Source: Bacillota bacterium
Lineage (GTDB): Bacteria; Bacillota; Clostridia; Lachnospirales; Lachnospiraceae
NCBI GenBank assembly: GCA_023450835.1
Contig: JAEXGM010000202.1
Coordinates: forward strand, 1 to 45,579
Length of the DNA stretch: 45,579 nucleotides
Reading direction: 5' to 3'
Part shown: piece after piece, positions 1 through 7,072 of the stretch
How positions within the stretch are numbered: position 1 is the stretch's first letter
Layout: each line of letters starts with the position of its first letter
The notes under the pieces: generated by a model
What the model was told of the DNA's origin: nothing
Databases searched by the model: none
The model's input: only the letters and a program-made list of their open reading frames with translations
Program-made: the position numbers and the translations under genes

Positions 1-435
1 GCATATGAGGAGAATGAGAGAGTGCTGGGGAAGAAGTTTACGCCCCTGACGGTAGGAATTATCCCGAAGATGAGGGAATTGGACATGTTTTTACAGGAGA
101 ATCCCAGGTATAAGAATGTTATCAGGGAGAGCCATCCTGAAATTTGTTTTGGAAGATTGAATAATGGTACGGTATTAACAAAGAAATCGGAACAAGAGGG
201 GATGAGGGAACGAATCAACATATTATCGGATTTTATTAAGGAACTGGATTTGGACAAGATAACAGGTCTCTCGAAAAGCTTCCGGTGCAATGCAGATGAT
301 GTTCTGGATGCCGTTTGTCTTTGTGTTTCTGCTAATATTGTGAGCCAGGGGAAATATCAGGAAGTTCCGGAGCATCCAATGACTGATGATACAGGGCTCC
401 TGATGCAAATGATTATTCCGAAATGTTTTGAGTGA
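1..435 (+). CDS. DUF429 family protein, C-terminal part (5' end outside window)
   Basis: The reading frame is open from base 1, so the gene starts upstream and only its last 144 codons are here. The first internal start codon, GTG at 22, is not a believable start because the frame already reads conserved-looking sequence before it. The segment carries a VGIIPKMRELD stretch and a SHPEICFGRLN stretch, which I recognise from DUF429 proteins, a family predicted to have an RNase H-like fold. The biochemical function of the family is not established. The C-terminal part is helical and has no membrane segments. No convincing terminator follows it. Family assignment is from memory of motifs only. Confidence 0.7.
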   Translation, partial: AYEENERVLGKKFTPLTVGIIPKMRELDMFLQENPRYKNVIRESHPEICFGRLNNGTVLTKKSEQEGMRERINILSDFIKELDLDKITGLSKSFRCNADDVLDAVCLCVSANIVSQGKYQEVPEHPMTDDTGLLMQMIIPKCFE

Positions 436-691
436 ATTATTTAGAATGAAGAGTTGAAGTGCTTTGGGTTATTATGGCCTGACTTGCATTTGCGATGGGA
501 TTTAAAAGAGGGAAAGAATGTTGTTTTAAGATTATGGATTTTGATTCGGCAGTAAAAATAAAACTATTAATTATGCAGACGAATGAAATAATATACATAT
601 TGCATTATAAAAATACATGCACTTATGTCGGGGATTCCTTTGGAAAATAAAATTGTATTGTTCTTAAACTACCAGTAATTACATCTAAATT

Positions 692-719
692 TAAAATTGT
701 ACTTTTGTATACAATTTTA
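692..719. repeat. Perfect 10-bp dyad in the DUF4914 upstream region
   Basis: The arms are TAAAATTGTA and TACAATTTTA, separated by 8 nt. No T-run follows on the + strand, so an operator-like site or small hairpin is more likely than a terminator. It lies about 350 bp upstream of the next gene. No regulator can be named. Confidence 0.4.
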
Positions 720-1006
720 ATATGAGCTAAAAATCCAGTGTTTATCAGGAGTTTTGAGGTATTCTGCTTCTCTTCGGTAAAAAAAGGCAGGTTGACAGTG
801 GGGGCGAAATGGTTTATAATCGGTGGGAAAGTAGGCATTTTTTGTGGTAACACTTTAAAGATTTAAAATGTATACTTTTATGAATGAAAACTGGTGAAAA
901 TGACGGCAGGCAGAACAAAAGTTTAACGAGTACAGCAGACAGTAAGTAAAAAACTGATGACCTTTGCATACAAAAGTGTCGGTTTTTATAAGTGCCAGCT
1001 TTGATG

Positions 1007-1012
1007 TATAAT
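1007..1012 (+). promoter_or_regulatory. Possible -10 box for the DUF4914 gene
   Basis: A perfect TATAAT lies 64 bp upstream of the GTG start. The -35 region (about 983-988) is only a T-rich stretch, so this promoter is weak, activator-dependent or not real. Confidence 0.35.
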
Positions 1013-1075
1013 CTATAAGATTTTACTTGTGTGGATTAGAAATCGGGGAGGCATATGGCTAGAAAGGATGATTAG

Positions 1076-2953
1076 GTGAACGAATTGCTACAGAAATTTA
1101 ATTTTTCAGATGATGTAAAAGCAATATTAAGTGGTTGTAAGAGCGTAGTAATACCTGCTACCAAAGAGGAATTACTGGCTCTTTCCTTTGGTCCGGATGG
1201 TGGAAATGAATTTGAGGTCAGATATGACGTTGAAGGAAAAGGCTCTGTCCTGGAAGCAACAGTGACCAGGTGCCGAAACGGTGTAATCGGCAACTATCCG
1301 GAAGACTATATGAGAAGAAGAGATCCGGACAGTCTTATTGTATCAGATGATAAGGAAACGGATAAGCCCAGATATGAGGAGGTTTATCATAAGGATTTCA
1401 AAGAGTTAAGAGATGCTACTTTTAATTGGCTGAAAGAACAGGATTTATTGATAGTTCCTTTTATGTCCGGCGGTAAAGAATATGGCTATCCATCCATTTT
1501 ACTTGCTCCTGTTAATGCAGGTTTTTTTGGCGCTGCTATGGCCGATTTGCAGGAATTTGTAAGTATAAACGATATGGAAGAAGGGTTTACTCCGAAAGCT
1601 GTTGTTTATCTGGCTCCGCCATTTCGTCATACTCACTTTGACGGCAAGCAGGTGGTTGTTCATAACAGACTTGATGATATGCATGAGGTATTTTCTTATA
1701 ATCTCTATCCGGGTCCCAGTGCAAAAAAAGGTATCTATGGCGTATTATTAAATATAGGTGAGAATGAAGGCTGGACTACATGCCATGCCTCCACAGTAAA
1801 AGTAATCACTCCTTACGACAATGAAATCGTTATCATGCATGAAGGTGCATCCGGCGGCGGTAAGAGTGAAATGACCGAAAATATCCATAGAGAATTAGAT
1901 GGTAAGGTTGTTCTTGGTGTGAACACCATTACCAATGAAAAAACATATATCGAACTGGTTGATGCATGCGAACTTCGTCCTGTTACTGATGATATGGCAT
2001 TATGCCATACCGATATGCAGAATGAAAGCCATAAATTAGTTGTAAAAGATGCAGAAGACGGTTGGTTTTTACGTCTTGATAACATTAAGAAATATGGGGA
2101 TTCTCCACAGCTGGAAAGCACATTAATTCAGCCTAAGAGACCTTTAGTATATATTAATATGCAGGCTACCTCCGGTGCCACCTGTCTTCCTTGGGAGCAC
2201 ATCATTGATTCTGACGGCAAACCATGCCCGAATCCAAGAGTTATTCTTCCCAGAGAGTTCGTTCAGGATGTAGTCAGTGATCTTGTTGAGGTGGATATCA
2301 GAAGCTTCGGCGTTAGAACACCGCCTTGTACAAAAGAGAAGCCGAGTTACGGTGTTATTGGTCTGTTCCACATCCTTCCTCCTGCTCTTGCATGGTTATG
2401 GAGACTTGTGGCACCCAGAGGCTATAATAACCCCAGCATTAATTCTACCAATAAGATGACAAGCGAAGGCGTTGGTTCCTACTGGCCATTTGCAACCGGT
2501 AAAATGGTAACTCAGGCTAACCTTCTTCTGGAGCAGATAAAGAATTCTTCCCATACCAGATATGTATTGATTCCGAATCAGCATATCGGTGTGTACGAAG
2601 TAAGCTTCATGCCGCAGTGGGTAGCAAGAGAATATATTGCACGACGCGGCGGAGCAAAATTCAAACCGGAGCATTTAATTGAAGCACGCTGCAATATCCT
2701 TGGCTATTGCCAGAAATCTATCCGTATCGACGGAAGATATATTCGAAATGATTTCCTTCGCCCTGAGCTTCAGGCAGAGGTAGGTGTTGAGGGATATGAT
2801 AAAGGTGCCACGATTCTGGTAGACTTCTTTAAGGCTGAACTTGCCAAGTTCAACACGCCCGAACTTGATCCTTTAGGAAGAAAGATTATCGAATGCTTCT
2901 ATAACAATGGCACACTGGATGACTACTGTGACATCCTTCCTATGAGATATTAA
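1076..2953 (+). CDS. DUF4914 family protein with PEPCK-like P-loop
   Basis: A 625-residue soluble protein with no signal peptide or membrane segment. It has a Walker A-type loop GASGGGKS at residues 257-264, in the setting seen in phosphoenolpyruvate carboxykinase-type kinases. The loop matches neither the ATP-type PEPCK (GLSGTGKT) nor the GTP-type (PSxCGKT) loop. Length and overall sequence fit DUF4914, an uncharacterised family that I recall from clostridia and Bacteroides. A nucleotide-dependent kinase or carboxykinase-like activity is inference. The GTG start has AAAGGA 7 nt upstream. An ATG at 1055 is in the same frame but is closed by TAG at 1073-1075, immediately before the GTG. The gene's terminator has been split by the downstream insertion element. 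Confidence 0.7.
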   Translation: MNELLQKFNFSDDVKAILSGCKSVVIPATKEELLALSFGPDGGNEFEVRYDVEGKGSVLEATVTRCRNGVIGNYPEDYMRRRDPDSLIVSDDKETDKPRYEEVYHKDFKELRDATFNWLKEQDLLIVPFMSGGKEYGYPSILLAPVNAGFFGAAMADLQEFVSINDMEEGFTPKAVVYLAPPFRHTHFDGKQVVVHNRLDDMHEVFSYNLYPGPSAKKGIYGVLLNIGENEGWTTCHASTVKVITPYDNEIVIMHEGASGGGKSEMTENIHRELDGKVVLGVNTITNEKTYIELVDACELRPVTDDMALCHTDMQNESHKLVVKDAEDGWFLRLDNIKKYGDSPQLESTLIQPKRPLVYINMQATSGATCLPWEHIIDSDGKPCPNPRVILPREFVQDVVSDLVEVDIRSFGVRTPPCTKEKPSYGVIGLFHILPPALAWLWRLVAPRGYNNPSINSTNKMTSEGVGSYWPFATGKMVTQANLLLEQIKNSSHTRYVLIPNQHIGVYEVSFMPQWVAREYIARRGGAKFKPEHLIEARCNILGYCQKSIRIDGRYIRNDFLRPELQAEVGVEGYDKGATILVDFFKAELAKFNTPELDPLGRKIIECFYNNGTLDDYCDILPMRY

Positions 2954-2994
2954 TTCTCAGCCAAAGAAATAGTGAAATTATTATAAATTAATGA

Positions 2995-3024
2995 GAGGAA
3001 TACACTTTAATTTGTGTATTCCTC
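2995..3024 (+). terminator. Left copy of the 30-bp terminator stem-loop, separated from its T-run
   Basis: An 11-bp perfect stem (GAGGAATACAC / GTGTATTCCTC) with an 8-nt AT loop. The same 30 bp occur at 4645-4674, where a T-rich tract follows. Here the insertion element begins at once, so this copy has no T-run. It is one half of the direct repeat flanking the element. Confidence 0.75.
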
Positions 3025-3038
3025 AGATTGTAGACAAA
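3025..3038 (+). repeat. Left terminal inverted repeat of the IS
   Basis: AGATTGTAGACAAA, matching the complement of the right end with one difference. It abuts the 30-bp stem-loop directly. Confidence 0.85.
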
Positions 3039-3062
3039 GTCCAGGGCTTACCCTGGACTTTT
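3037..3062 (+). terminator. Terminator-like hairpin at the left end of the IS
   Basis: A 10-bp perfect stem (AAGTCCAGGG / CCCTGGACTT) with a CTTA loop, ending in four Ts. A second imperfect stem with a run of six Ts lies at about 3067-3115. Together they probably block transcription entering the element, and may now stop DUF4914 transcripts that lost their own T-run. Confidence 0.6.
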
Positions 3063-3154
3063 CACCACAAAGAGCTCAAAAAGTCAACATTTACAAGACT
3101 TTAAGGCTCTTTTTTGCTATACTATAGATATAAAATACAGGTGGTGTGATACTT

Positions 3155-4624
3155 ATGATGACACAGAATAACGATAAAAAGAGAGAACAAGTTCAGATGT
3201 TTTGTATGGATGACATGGTCCCACAGGGCCATTTGCTCCGAATAATAGACAGAGCGATCAATTGGAACTTTATCTATGACCTTGTAAAAGATAACTATTC
3301 TCAGGAGAATGGACGACCAAGTTTGGATCCGGTAATGCTGATTAAAATACCCTTCATCCAGTATCTGTATGGAATCAGAAGCATGCGCCAGACTGTAAAA
3401 GAAATCGAAGTAAATGTAGCATACCGCTGGTTTTTAGGACTTGAAATGATGGATAAGGTTCCACACTTCTCAACCTTTGGAAAAAACTATACAAGACGCT
3501 TCAAAGATACCGATCTTTTTGAACAGATCTTCTCACATATTTTAATGGAATGTTATAAGTTTAAACTGATAGATCCCAGTGAAGTTTTTGTCGATGCCAC
3601 TCATGTAAAAGCGAGAGCAAACAATAAAAAGATGCAGAAAAGAATTGCGCGGGAAGAAGCTCTGTTCTACGAAAACTTACTGAAAAAAGAGATCAAGGAA
3701 GACCGTGAAACACATGGAAAGAAACCCCTAAAAGAGAAACCGGATGATTCGGATGACAATGATCCTTCTTCCGGCTCTGCTGGCGGTGGAGAAGCAAAAA
3801 CGATGAAAGTCAGCACATCGGATCCGGAAAGCGGCTGGTTTCGCAAAGGAGAACATAAACATGTTTTTGCCTATGCAGTAGAAACAGCATGTGATAAGAA
3901 CGGCTGGATATTAGGCTATTCCATACACCCGGGAAATCTGCACGATAGTAGGACCTTTAAAACCATCTATGATAAGATCAAAGGGATAGGAATGAAAACG
4001 CTTGTTGCAGATGCAGGTTATAAAACACCAGCTATTGCAAAGCTGCTGATTGATGATGGGATAAACCCACTATTCCCGTATAAAAGACCGATGACGAAAG
4101 AAGGATTCTTTAAAAAATATGAGTATGCTTATGATGAGTATTATGATTGCTATGTTTGCCCAAACAACCAGGTACTTCGCTATAGTACAACAAACCGAGA
4201 TGGTTATCAGGAATACAAAAGCTGTGGGATGATCTGTGAAAGCTGCCCTTATTTATCTCAATGTACAGAAAGCAGAGATCATGTAAAAGTAATCACAAGA
4301 CATCTATGGGAATCCTATATGGAACGTTGTGAAGATATCCGTCAAACACTTGGAATGAAGGATCTTTATGCCAGGAGGAAAGAAACGATTGAAAGATTAT
4401 TCGGAACGGCAAAGGAGAATCATGGGTTCCGCTATACACAAATGTTTGGGAAAGCCCGAATGGAAATGAAAGTCGGGTTGACTTTTGCATGCATGAATTT
4501 AAAGAAGCTAGCAAAGATGAGACAGGGAACAGGTCGTTTAAGGCCGTCTTTTAGTGTATTATTAATAGAATTAGGAAAAGTGATAAATAAACATAGAAAA
4601 AAGGCCCTAAGATTTGCATCCTAG
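3155..4624 (+). CDS. IS1182 family transposase
   Basis: A DDE transposase of 489 residues from ATG 3155. I prefer this start because AGGTGG at 3139-3144 sits 10 nt upstream; the GTG at 3146 would be only 1 nt from it. The N-terminal region (VPQGHLLRIIDRAI, SLDPVMLIK, SMRQTVKEI) is the DUF772-type domain of this family. The acidic catalytic residues fit D147 (FVDATHVKA), D286 (VADAGYKT) and E413 (TIERLFGTAKE). An acidic low-complexity stretch lies near residues 180-215. A Cys-rich insert (CYVC then CESCPYLSQC) before the catalytic Glu looks like a zinc-binding motif. The gene appears intact, so the element may be active. Confidence 0.92.
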   Translation: MMTQNNDKKREQVQMFCMDDMVPQGHLLRIIDRAINWNFIYDLVKDNYSQENGRPSLDPVMLIKIPFIQYLYGIRSMRQTVKEIEVNVAYRWFLGLEMMDKVPHFSTFGKNYTRRFKDTDLFEQIFSHILMECYKFKLIDPSEVFVDATHVKARANNKKMQKRIAREEALFYENLLKKEIKEDRETHGKKPLKEKPDDSDDNDPSSGSAGGGEAKTMKVSTSDPESGWFRKGEHKHVFAYAVETACDKNGWILGYSIHPGNLHDSRTFKTIYDKIKGIGMKTLVADAGYKTPAIAKLLIDDGINPLFPYKRPMTKEGFFKKYEYAYDEYYDCYVCPNNQVLRYSTTNRDGYQEYKSCGMICESCPYLSQCTESRDHVKVITRHLWESYMERCEDIRQTLGMKDLYARRKETIERLFGTAKENHGFRYTQMFGKARMEMKVGLTFACMNLKKLAKMRQGTGRLRPSFSVLLIELGKVINKHRKKALRFAS

Positions 4625-4630
4625 AGCCGA

Positions 4631-4644
4631 TTTGTCTACAGTCT
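4631..4644 (-). repeat. Right terminal inverted repeat of the IS
   Basis: Reads AGACTGTAGACAAA on the - strand, a 13/14 match to the left end. It begins 7 bases after the transposase stop codon. Confidence 0.85.
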
Positions 4645-4680
4645 GAGGAATACACTTTAATTTGTGTATTCCTCTTTTAT
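4645..4680 (+). terminator. Right copy of the 30-bp stem-loop with its original T-run
   Basis: Same 11-bp stem and 8-nt loop as at 2995-3024, followed by TTTTATTTTT. Before the insertion this was presumably the rho-independent terminator of the DUF4914 gene. It now ends the transposase transcript. Confidence 0.8.
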
Positions 4681-4697
4681 TTTTAGGAGGATATTTA

Positions 4698-4769
4698 TTG
4701 CGCATAGCTTACATATATATTACCAAGTACTTTTTAAGAGGAATGTATGACACAGGAGGAACGCAATAA
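4698..4769 (+). CDS. Possible 23-codon leader ORF overlapping the protease start
   Basis: TTG at 4698 follows a strong AGGAGG (4685-4690) with a 7-nt spacer. The frame runs 23 codons, through the ATG of the protease gene in another frame, and stops at 4767-4769. The peptide begins with hydrophobic and aromatic residues and is otherwise unremarkable. It could be a leader peptide coupling translation, or the AGGAGG could be incidental. Confidence 0.3.
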   Translation: MRIAYIYITKYFLRGMYDTGGTQ

Positions 4770-6456
4770 AATAATAAGCAATAATTATGCCGATATAATA
4801 GTGGAATATGATGCCGATCTTGATAGATTAGAAGGGATCTCCGGTGAAACTATGATGAAGCTGGATGAGACCTATGCAGTTATTTATATACCGGTAAATA
4901 AGGCTCTTGGAAAACTGGTTGAGGAAATTGGGTATACTACAATTCCTAAAGTATTCGGAGTGGCCGATTCCCTTACCTATGAAGCAATTGGCCTTAACAG
5001 GCTGTTAACTCTTCCGGGACTTAACCTGAGAGGAGAAGGTGTAATTATTGGAATTGTTGATACGGGAATTGATTACCGCAATCCGGTTTTTATGAATAGT
5101 GATAAAACCACAAGAATTATATCAATCTGGGACCAGACCATTGAAAATCCAGATGCCCCGGAAAGTACCTTTTACTATGGAAAAGAGTTTACACAGAGTG
5201 ATATTAATACAGCACTTCAAAGTGACAATCCTCTTTCCATTGTGCCTACCAATGATGAAAACGGACATGGCACTGCTATGGCCGGATTAGCTGCCGGAAA
5301 TGTCGTTGCAGAAAATGATTTTGCCGGCGTAGCATCTGCTTCTGAAATTGCTGTAGTGAAATTAAAACCGGCAAAAGATGCGCTGCGTGATTATCTTTTT
5401 GTTCCAAAAGATGTAGATTGTTTTCAGGAAAATGATATTATGGCAGGCGTACTGTATCTTGTGAATCTCTCTAAGGCAAGAAAGAAACCAGTTGTAATCT
5501 GTATCGGACTTAGTTCCAATATGGGAGGGCATGACGGCAGAGAGCCTATCAGTCTTATGTTAGCTGCTCTTGCTGAAAGAAATGGAGTTATTATTGTACT
5601 TCCAGGCGGAAATGAGGGAGCTGCCGGTCATCACTATTATTCTAATATTGACAACAAGATTGGATATGATACTGTTGAGCTGAATGTGGGGAAAGGAGAG
5701 AATGGTTTTACTATGGAGTTATGGGGGCAGGCGCCGGGTGTATACTCCATTGATATCACATCTCCTTCCGGTGAGTATATCCCAAGAATACCGGCAAGGT
5801 TAGGCGAAAACAGGTCTATACGGTTTCTGTTTGAAGACACTACCCTCAATATCAGCTATCAGATTGCAGAGGCACAAACAGGAGATCAGCTTATATTCAT
5901 GCAATTTGTTAAACCGGCCGAAGGTATCTGGCGAATTAAAGTATATGGAATAAAAGATATCAGTACAGGCTTCCATGTATGGCTTCCTTTAACCGGTTTT
6001 ATAAAGGAAGAAACCAAGTTTGTAAAACCGAATCCGGATACCACTATAACAACACCTGCCAATGCCGGCATCCCAATTACGGTTACAGCTTATGATTATA
6101 GAAATCAGAGTCTCTATCGAAATGCCGGAAGAGGATATACAAGGCTAAACGGCATAAAACCGGACTTAGCGGCGCCGGGCGTAGAATTATTATGCCCCGG
6201 CAGCAACGGCTATGTTCCGAAATCAGGAACCAGCCTTGCAGCGGCTGTCACAGCAGGAATATGTGCTCTGATTGTTGAATGGGGACTGGTAAAAGGCAAA
6301 ATGGTATATATGGATACTATTGAAGTAAAGCAATTTCTTATCAGAGGAGTAAAGCGAGGTGCAACGGCAACTTATCCCAACAAGGAATGGGGATTCGGTA
6401 TGATTGACATATACAGGACCTTTGACAGTTTAAGAGGTGAGACACTTCAGAGATAA
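4747..6456 (+). CDS. Csp-like S8 family subtilisin protease, catalytically intact
   Basis: A 569-residue subtilase with no signal peptide. The catalytic triad is visible: Asp105 (GIVDTGIDY), His174 (ENGHGTAMAG) and Ser496 (KSGTSLAAA). The oxyanion-hole Asn289 lies in PGGNEG. A roughly 140-residue beta-rich insert sits between the oxyanion Asn and the Ser, as in clostridial Csp germination proteases and related Lachnospiraceae S8 proteins. The start has AAGAGG 5 nt upstream. It is a paralogue of the protein at 17959-19620; the N-termini align from residue 1. A role in processing spore or cell-wall proteins is inference from the family. The sleC and gpr partners seen near csp genes elsewhere are not in this window. 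Confidence 0.88.
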   Translation: MTQEERNKIISNNYADIIVEYDADLDRLEGISGETMMKLDETYAVIYIPVNKALGKLVEEIGYTTIPKVFGVADSLTYEAIGLNRLLTLPGLNLRGEGVIIGIVDTGIDYRNPVFMNSDKTTRIISIWDQTIENPDAPESTFYYGKEFTQSDINTALQSDNPLSIVPTNDENGHGTAMAGLAAGNVVAENDFAGVASASEIAVVKLKPAKDALRDYLFVPKDVDCFQENDIMAGVLYLVNLSKARKKPVVICIGLSSNMGGHDGREPISLMLAALAERNGVIIVLPGGNEGAAGHHYYSNIDNKIGYDTVELNVGKGENGFTMELWGQAPGVYSIDITSPSGEYIPRIPARLGENRSIRFLFEDTTLNISYQIAEAQTGDQLIFMQFVKPAEGIWRIKVYGIKDISTGFHVWLPLTGFIKEETKFVKPNPDTTITTPANAGIPITVTAYDYRNQSLYRNAGRGYTRLNGIKPDLAAPGVELLCPGSNGYVPKSGTSLAAAVTAGICALIVEWGLVKGKMVYMDTIEVKQFLIRGVKRGATATYPNKEWGFGMIDIYRTFDSLRGETLQR

Positions 6457-6525
6457 AAATGATGAATAAGCTTAATCCTGTAGAAGCATACTTATCTTGA
6501 AAAAAGAAGAGATAAGGAGGTATTT

Positions 6526-6660
6526 ATGCCAAAAGACAGTCAGCCGGATAATAAAAAAGCACGTATGGAAAAAGCGGATAATCAAACTCCGATAACTCAG
6601 GAGAACCAGAATCAGACCAGAAACGCAAAGAAAAAATCTATAAAGCACAATGATGTTTAA
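6526..6660 (+). CDS. Small hydrophilic hypothetical protein, 44 aa
   Basis: The start ATG has a strong AAGGAGG 5 nt upstream (6514-6520). The protein is rich in Lys, Asn and Gln, has no hydrophobic segment, and is basic at the C-terminus (KKKSIKHNDV), so it is probably disordered. It lies 69 bp after the protease gene and 20 bp before another small gene of similar character. The three may form one transcript ending at the 6857-6893 terminator. I do not recognise the family. Size and charge recall small spore or nucleic-acid-associated proteins, but nothing in the sequence proves that. Confidence 0.65.
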   Translation: MPKDSQPDNKKARMEKADNQTPITQENQNQTRNAKKKSIKHNDV

Positions 6661-6680
6661 ACATCAGGAAAGAGATAATT

Positions 6681-6851
6681 ATGGCAAAAGCAGGAATGAG
6701 ACGGCCGGATGAAGACGAACCTCACGGAACGATGGAGCATATAGGACTTACCAGAAAGAAAAATGAAGAAAAACCGGTTCCGGAGATTCAGGGAAAAGCA
6801 AAAAGCGGTCATGAGAAGGCAAATCCAATAAAATATGACGGTAAATGGTAA
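6681..6851 (+). CDS. Small hypothetical protein, 56 aa
   Basis: The start ATG is preceded by AGGAAAG with an 8-nt spacer. The protein is charged and Gly/Pro/Lys-rich, with MRRPDEDEPHGT near the start and a PVPEIQGKAKSG stretch in the middle. It has no membrane segment. A strong rho-independent terminator follows within 10 bp, which supports a real gene end. I do not recognise a named family. Shape and motif style suggest a short conserved protein of this bacterial group, to be confirmed by a protein search. Confidence 0.65.
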   Translation: MAKAGMRRPDEDEPHGTMEHIGLTRKKNEEKPVPEIQGKAKSGHEKANPIKYDGKW

Positions 6852-6856
6852 AATCA

Positions 6857-6893
6857 AAAGGGCTGCTGCATGAAAATTGCAGCGGCCTTTTTG
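6857..6893 (+). terminator. Rho-independent terminator after the two small genes
   Basis: A 10-bp GC-rich stem GGCTGCTGCA / TGCAGCGGCC with one G-T pair, a 7-nt loop and a TTTTT tail. A-rich flank on the left side. Confidence 0.85.
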
Positions 6894-6953
6894 TAAAGGC
6901 CAAAACAATTTTCAGAATAGATTATGGAATTAGATAATATATGTAATTGGGGG

Positions 6954-6982
6954 TTGCAAAGGTTAATCCCGAGTATTATAAT
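6954..6982 (+). promoter_or_regulatory. SUF operon promoter
   Basis: TTGCAA (6954-6959), a 17-bp spacer, then a perfect TATAAT (6977-6982), about 90 bp before sufC. This is the clearest sigma-A-type promoter in the window. Confidence 0.75.
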
Positions 6983-7006
6983 AGGGATTAAATTGGTAGG
7001 GATTAA
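6963..7006. promoter_or_regulatory. Operator-like TAGGGATTAA half-sites around the suf promoter
   Basis: TTAATCCC (6963-6970) lies in the promoter spacer. Its inverse GGGATTAA (6984-6991) lies just after the -10 box. An identical TAGGGATTAA follows at 6997-7006, 15 bp further on. A shorter inverted half-site (ATCCCTA) occurs at 7045-7051. Position over the -10 and start region suggests repression. The regulator is not identifiable here; an Rrf2/IscR-type repressor would be the usual one for suf genes. Confidence 0.6.
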
Positions 7007-7072
7007 AAAATATTGAAAAATAAACAAGTATTGTTATAAAAAATATCCCTATTTACTATGAATGAAAGGTAG

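Larger units (their letters stand above)
436..1075. other. 640-bp AT-rich gap with dyad and promoter-like sequence
   Basis: I see no gene here. A - strand open frame at 623-853 has no ribosome binding site and low-complexity-looking content. The gap holds a perfect 10-bp inverted repeat (692-701 and 710-719, TAAAATTGTA with an 8-nt loop). The 12-mer ACTTTTGTATAC at 701-712 recurs inverted with one change at 966-977. A TATAAT at 1007-1012 may be the -10 box for the downstream gene, but no good -35 is visible. Confidence 0.5.
3025..4644 (+). mobile_element. IS1182-family insertion sequence, complete, 1620 bp
   Basis: The ends are 14-bp imperfect inverted repeats: AGATTGTAGACAAA at 3025-3038 and the complement of AGACTGTAGACAAA at 4631-4644, with one mismatch. 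A single intact DDE transposase lies inside. Both sides carry an identical 30-bp copy of a terminator stem-loop, which is the direct repeat. IS1182-group elements are known to use palindromic targets and to give long or variable direct repeats. Intact frame and identical flanks suggest a fairly recent insertion. Confidence 0.9.

Noticed and set aside
623..853. 76-aa open frame on the - strand in the gap before the DUF4914 gene
   Set aside because: No ribosome binding site or promoter, unusual composition, and it runs through the dyad at 692-719.
1055..1075. TAG read as a recoded amino acid (for example pyrrolysine)
   Set aside because: The next codon is a usable GTG with its own ribosome binding site, and no recoding genes are visible here.
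1076..2953. Calling this gene pckA
   Set aside because: The P-loop and the rest of the protein match neither the ATP-type nor the GTP-type PEPCK; DUF4914 fits better.
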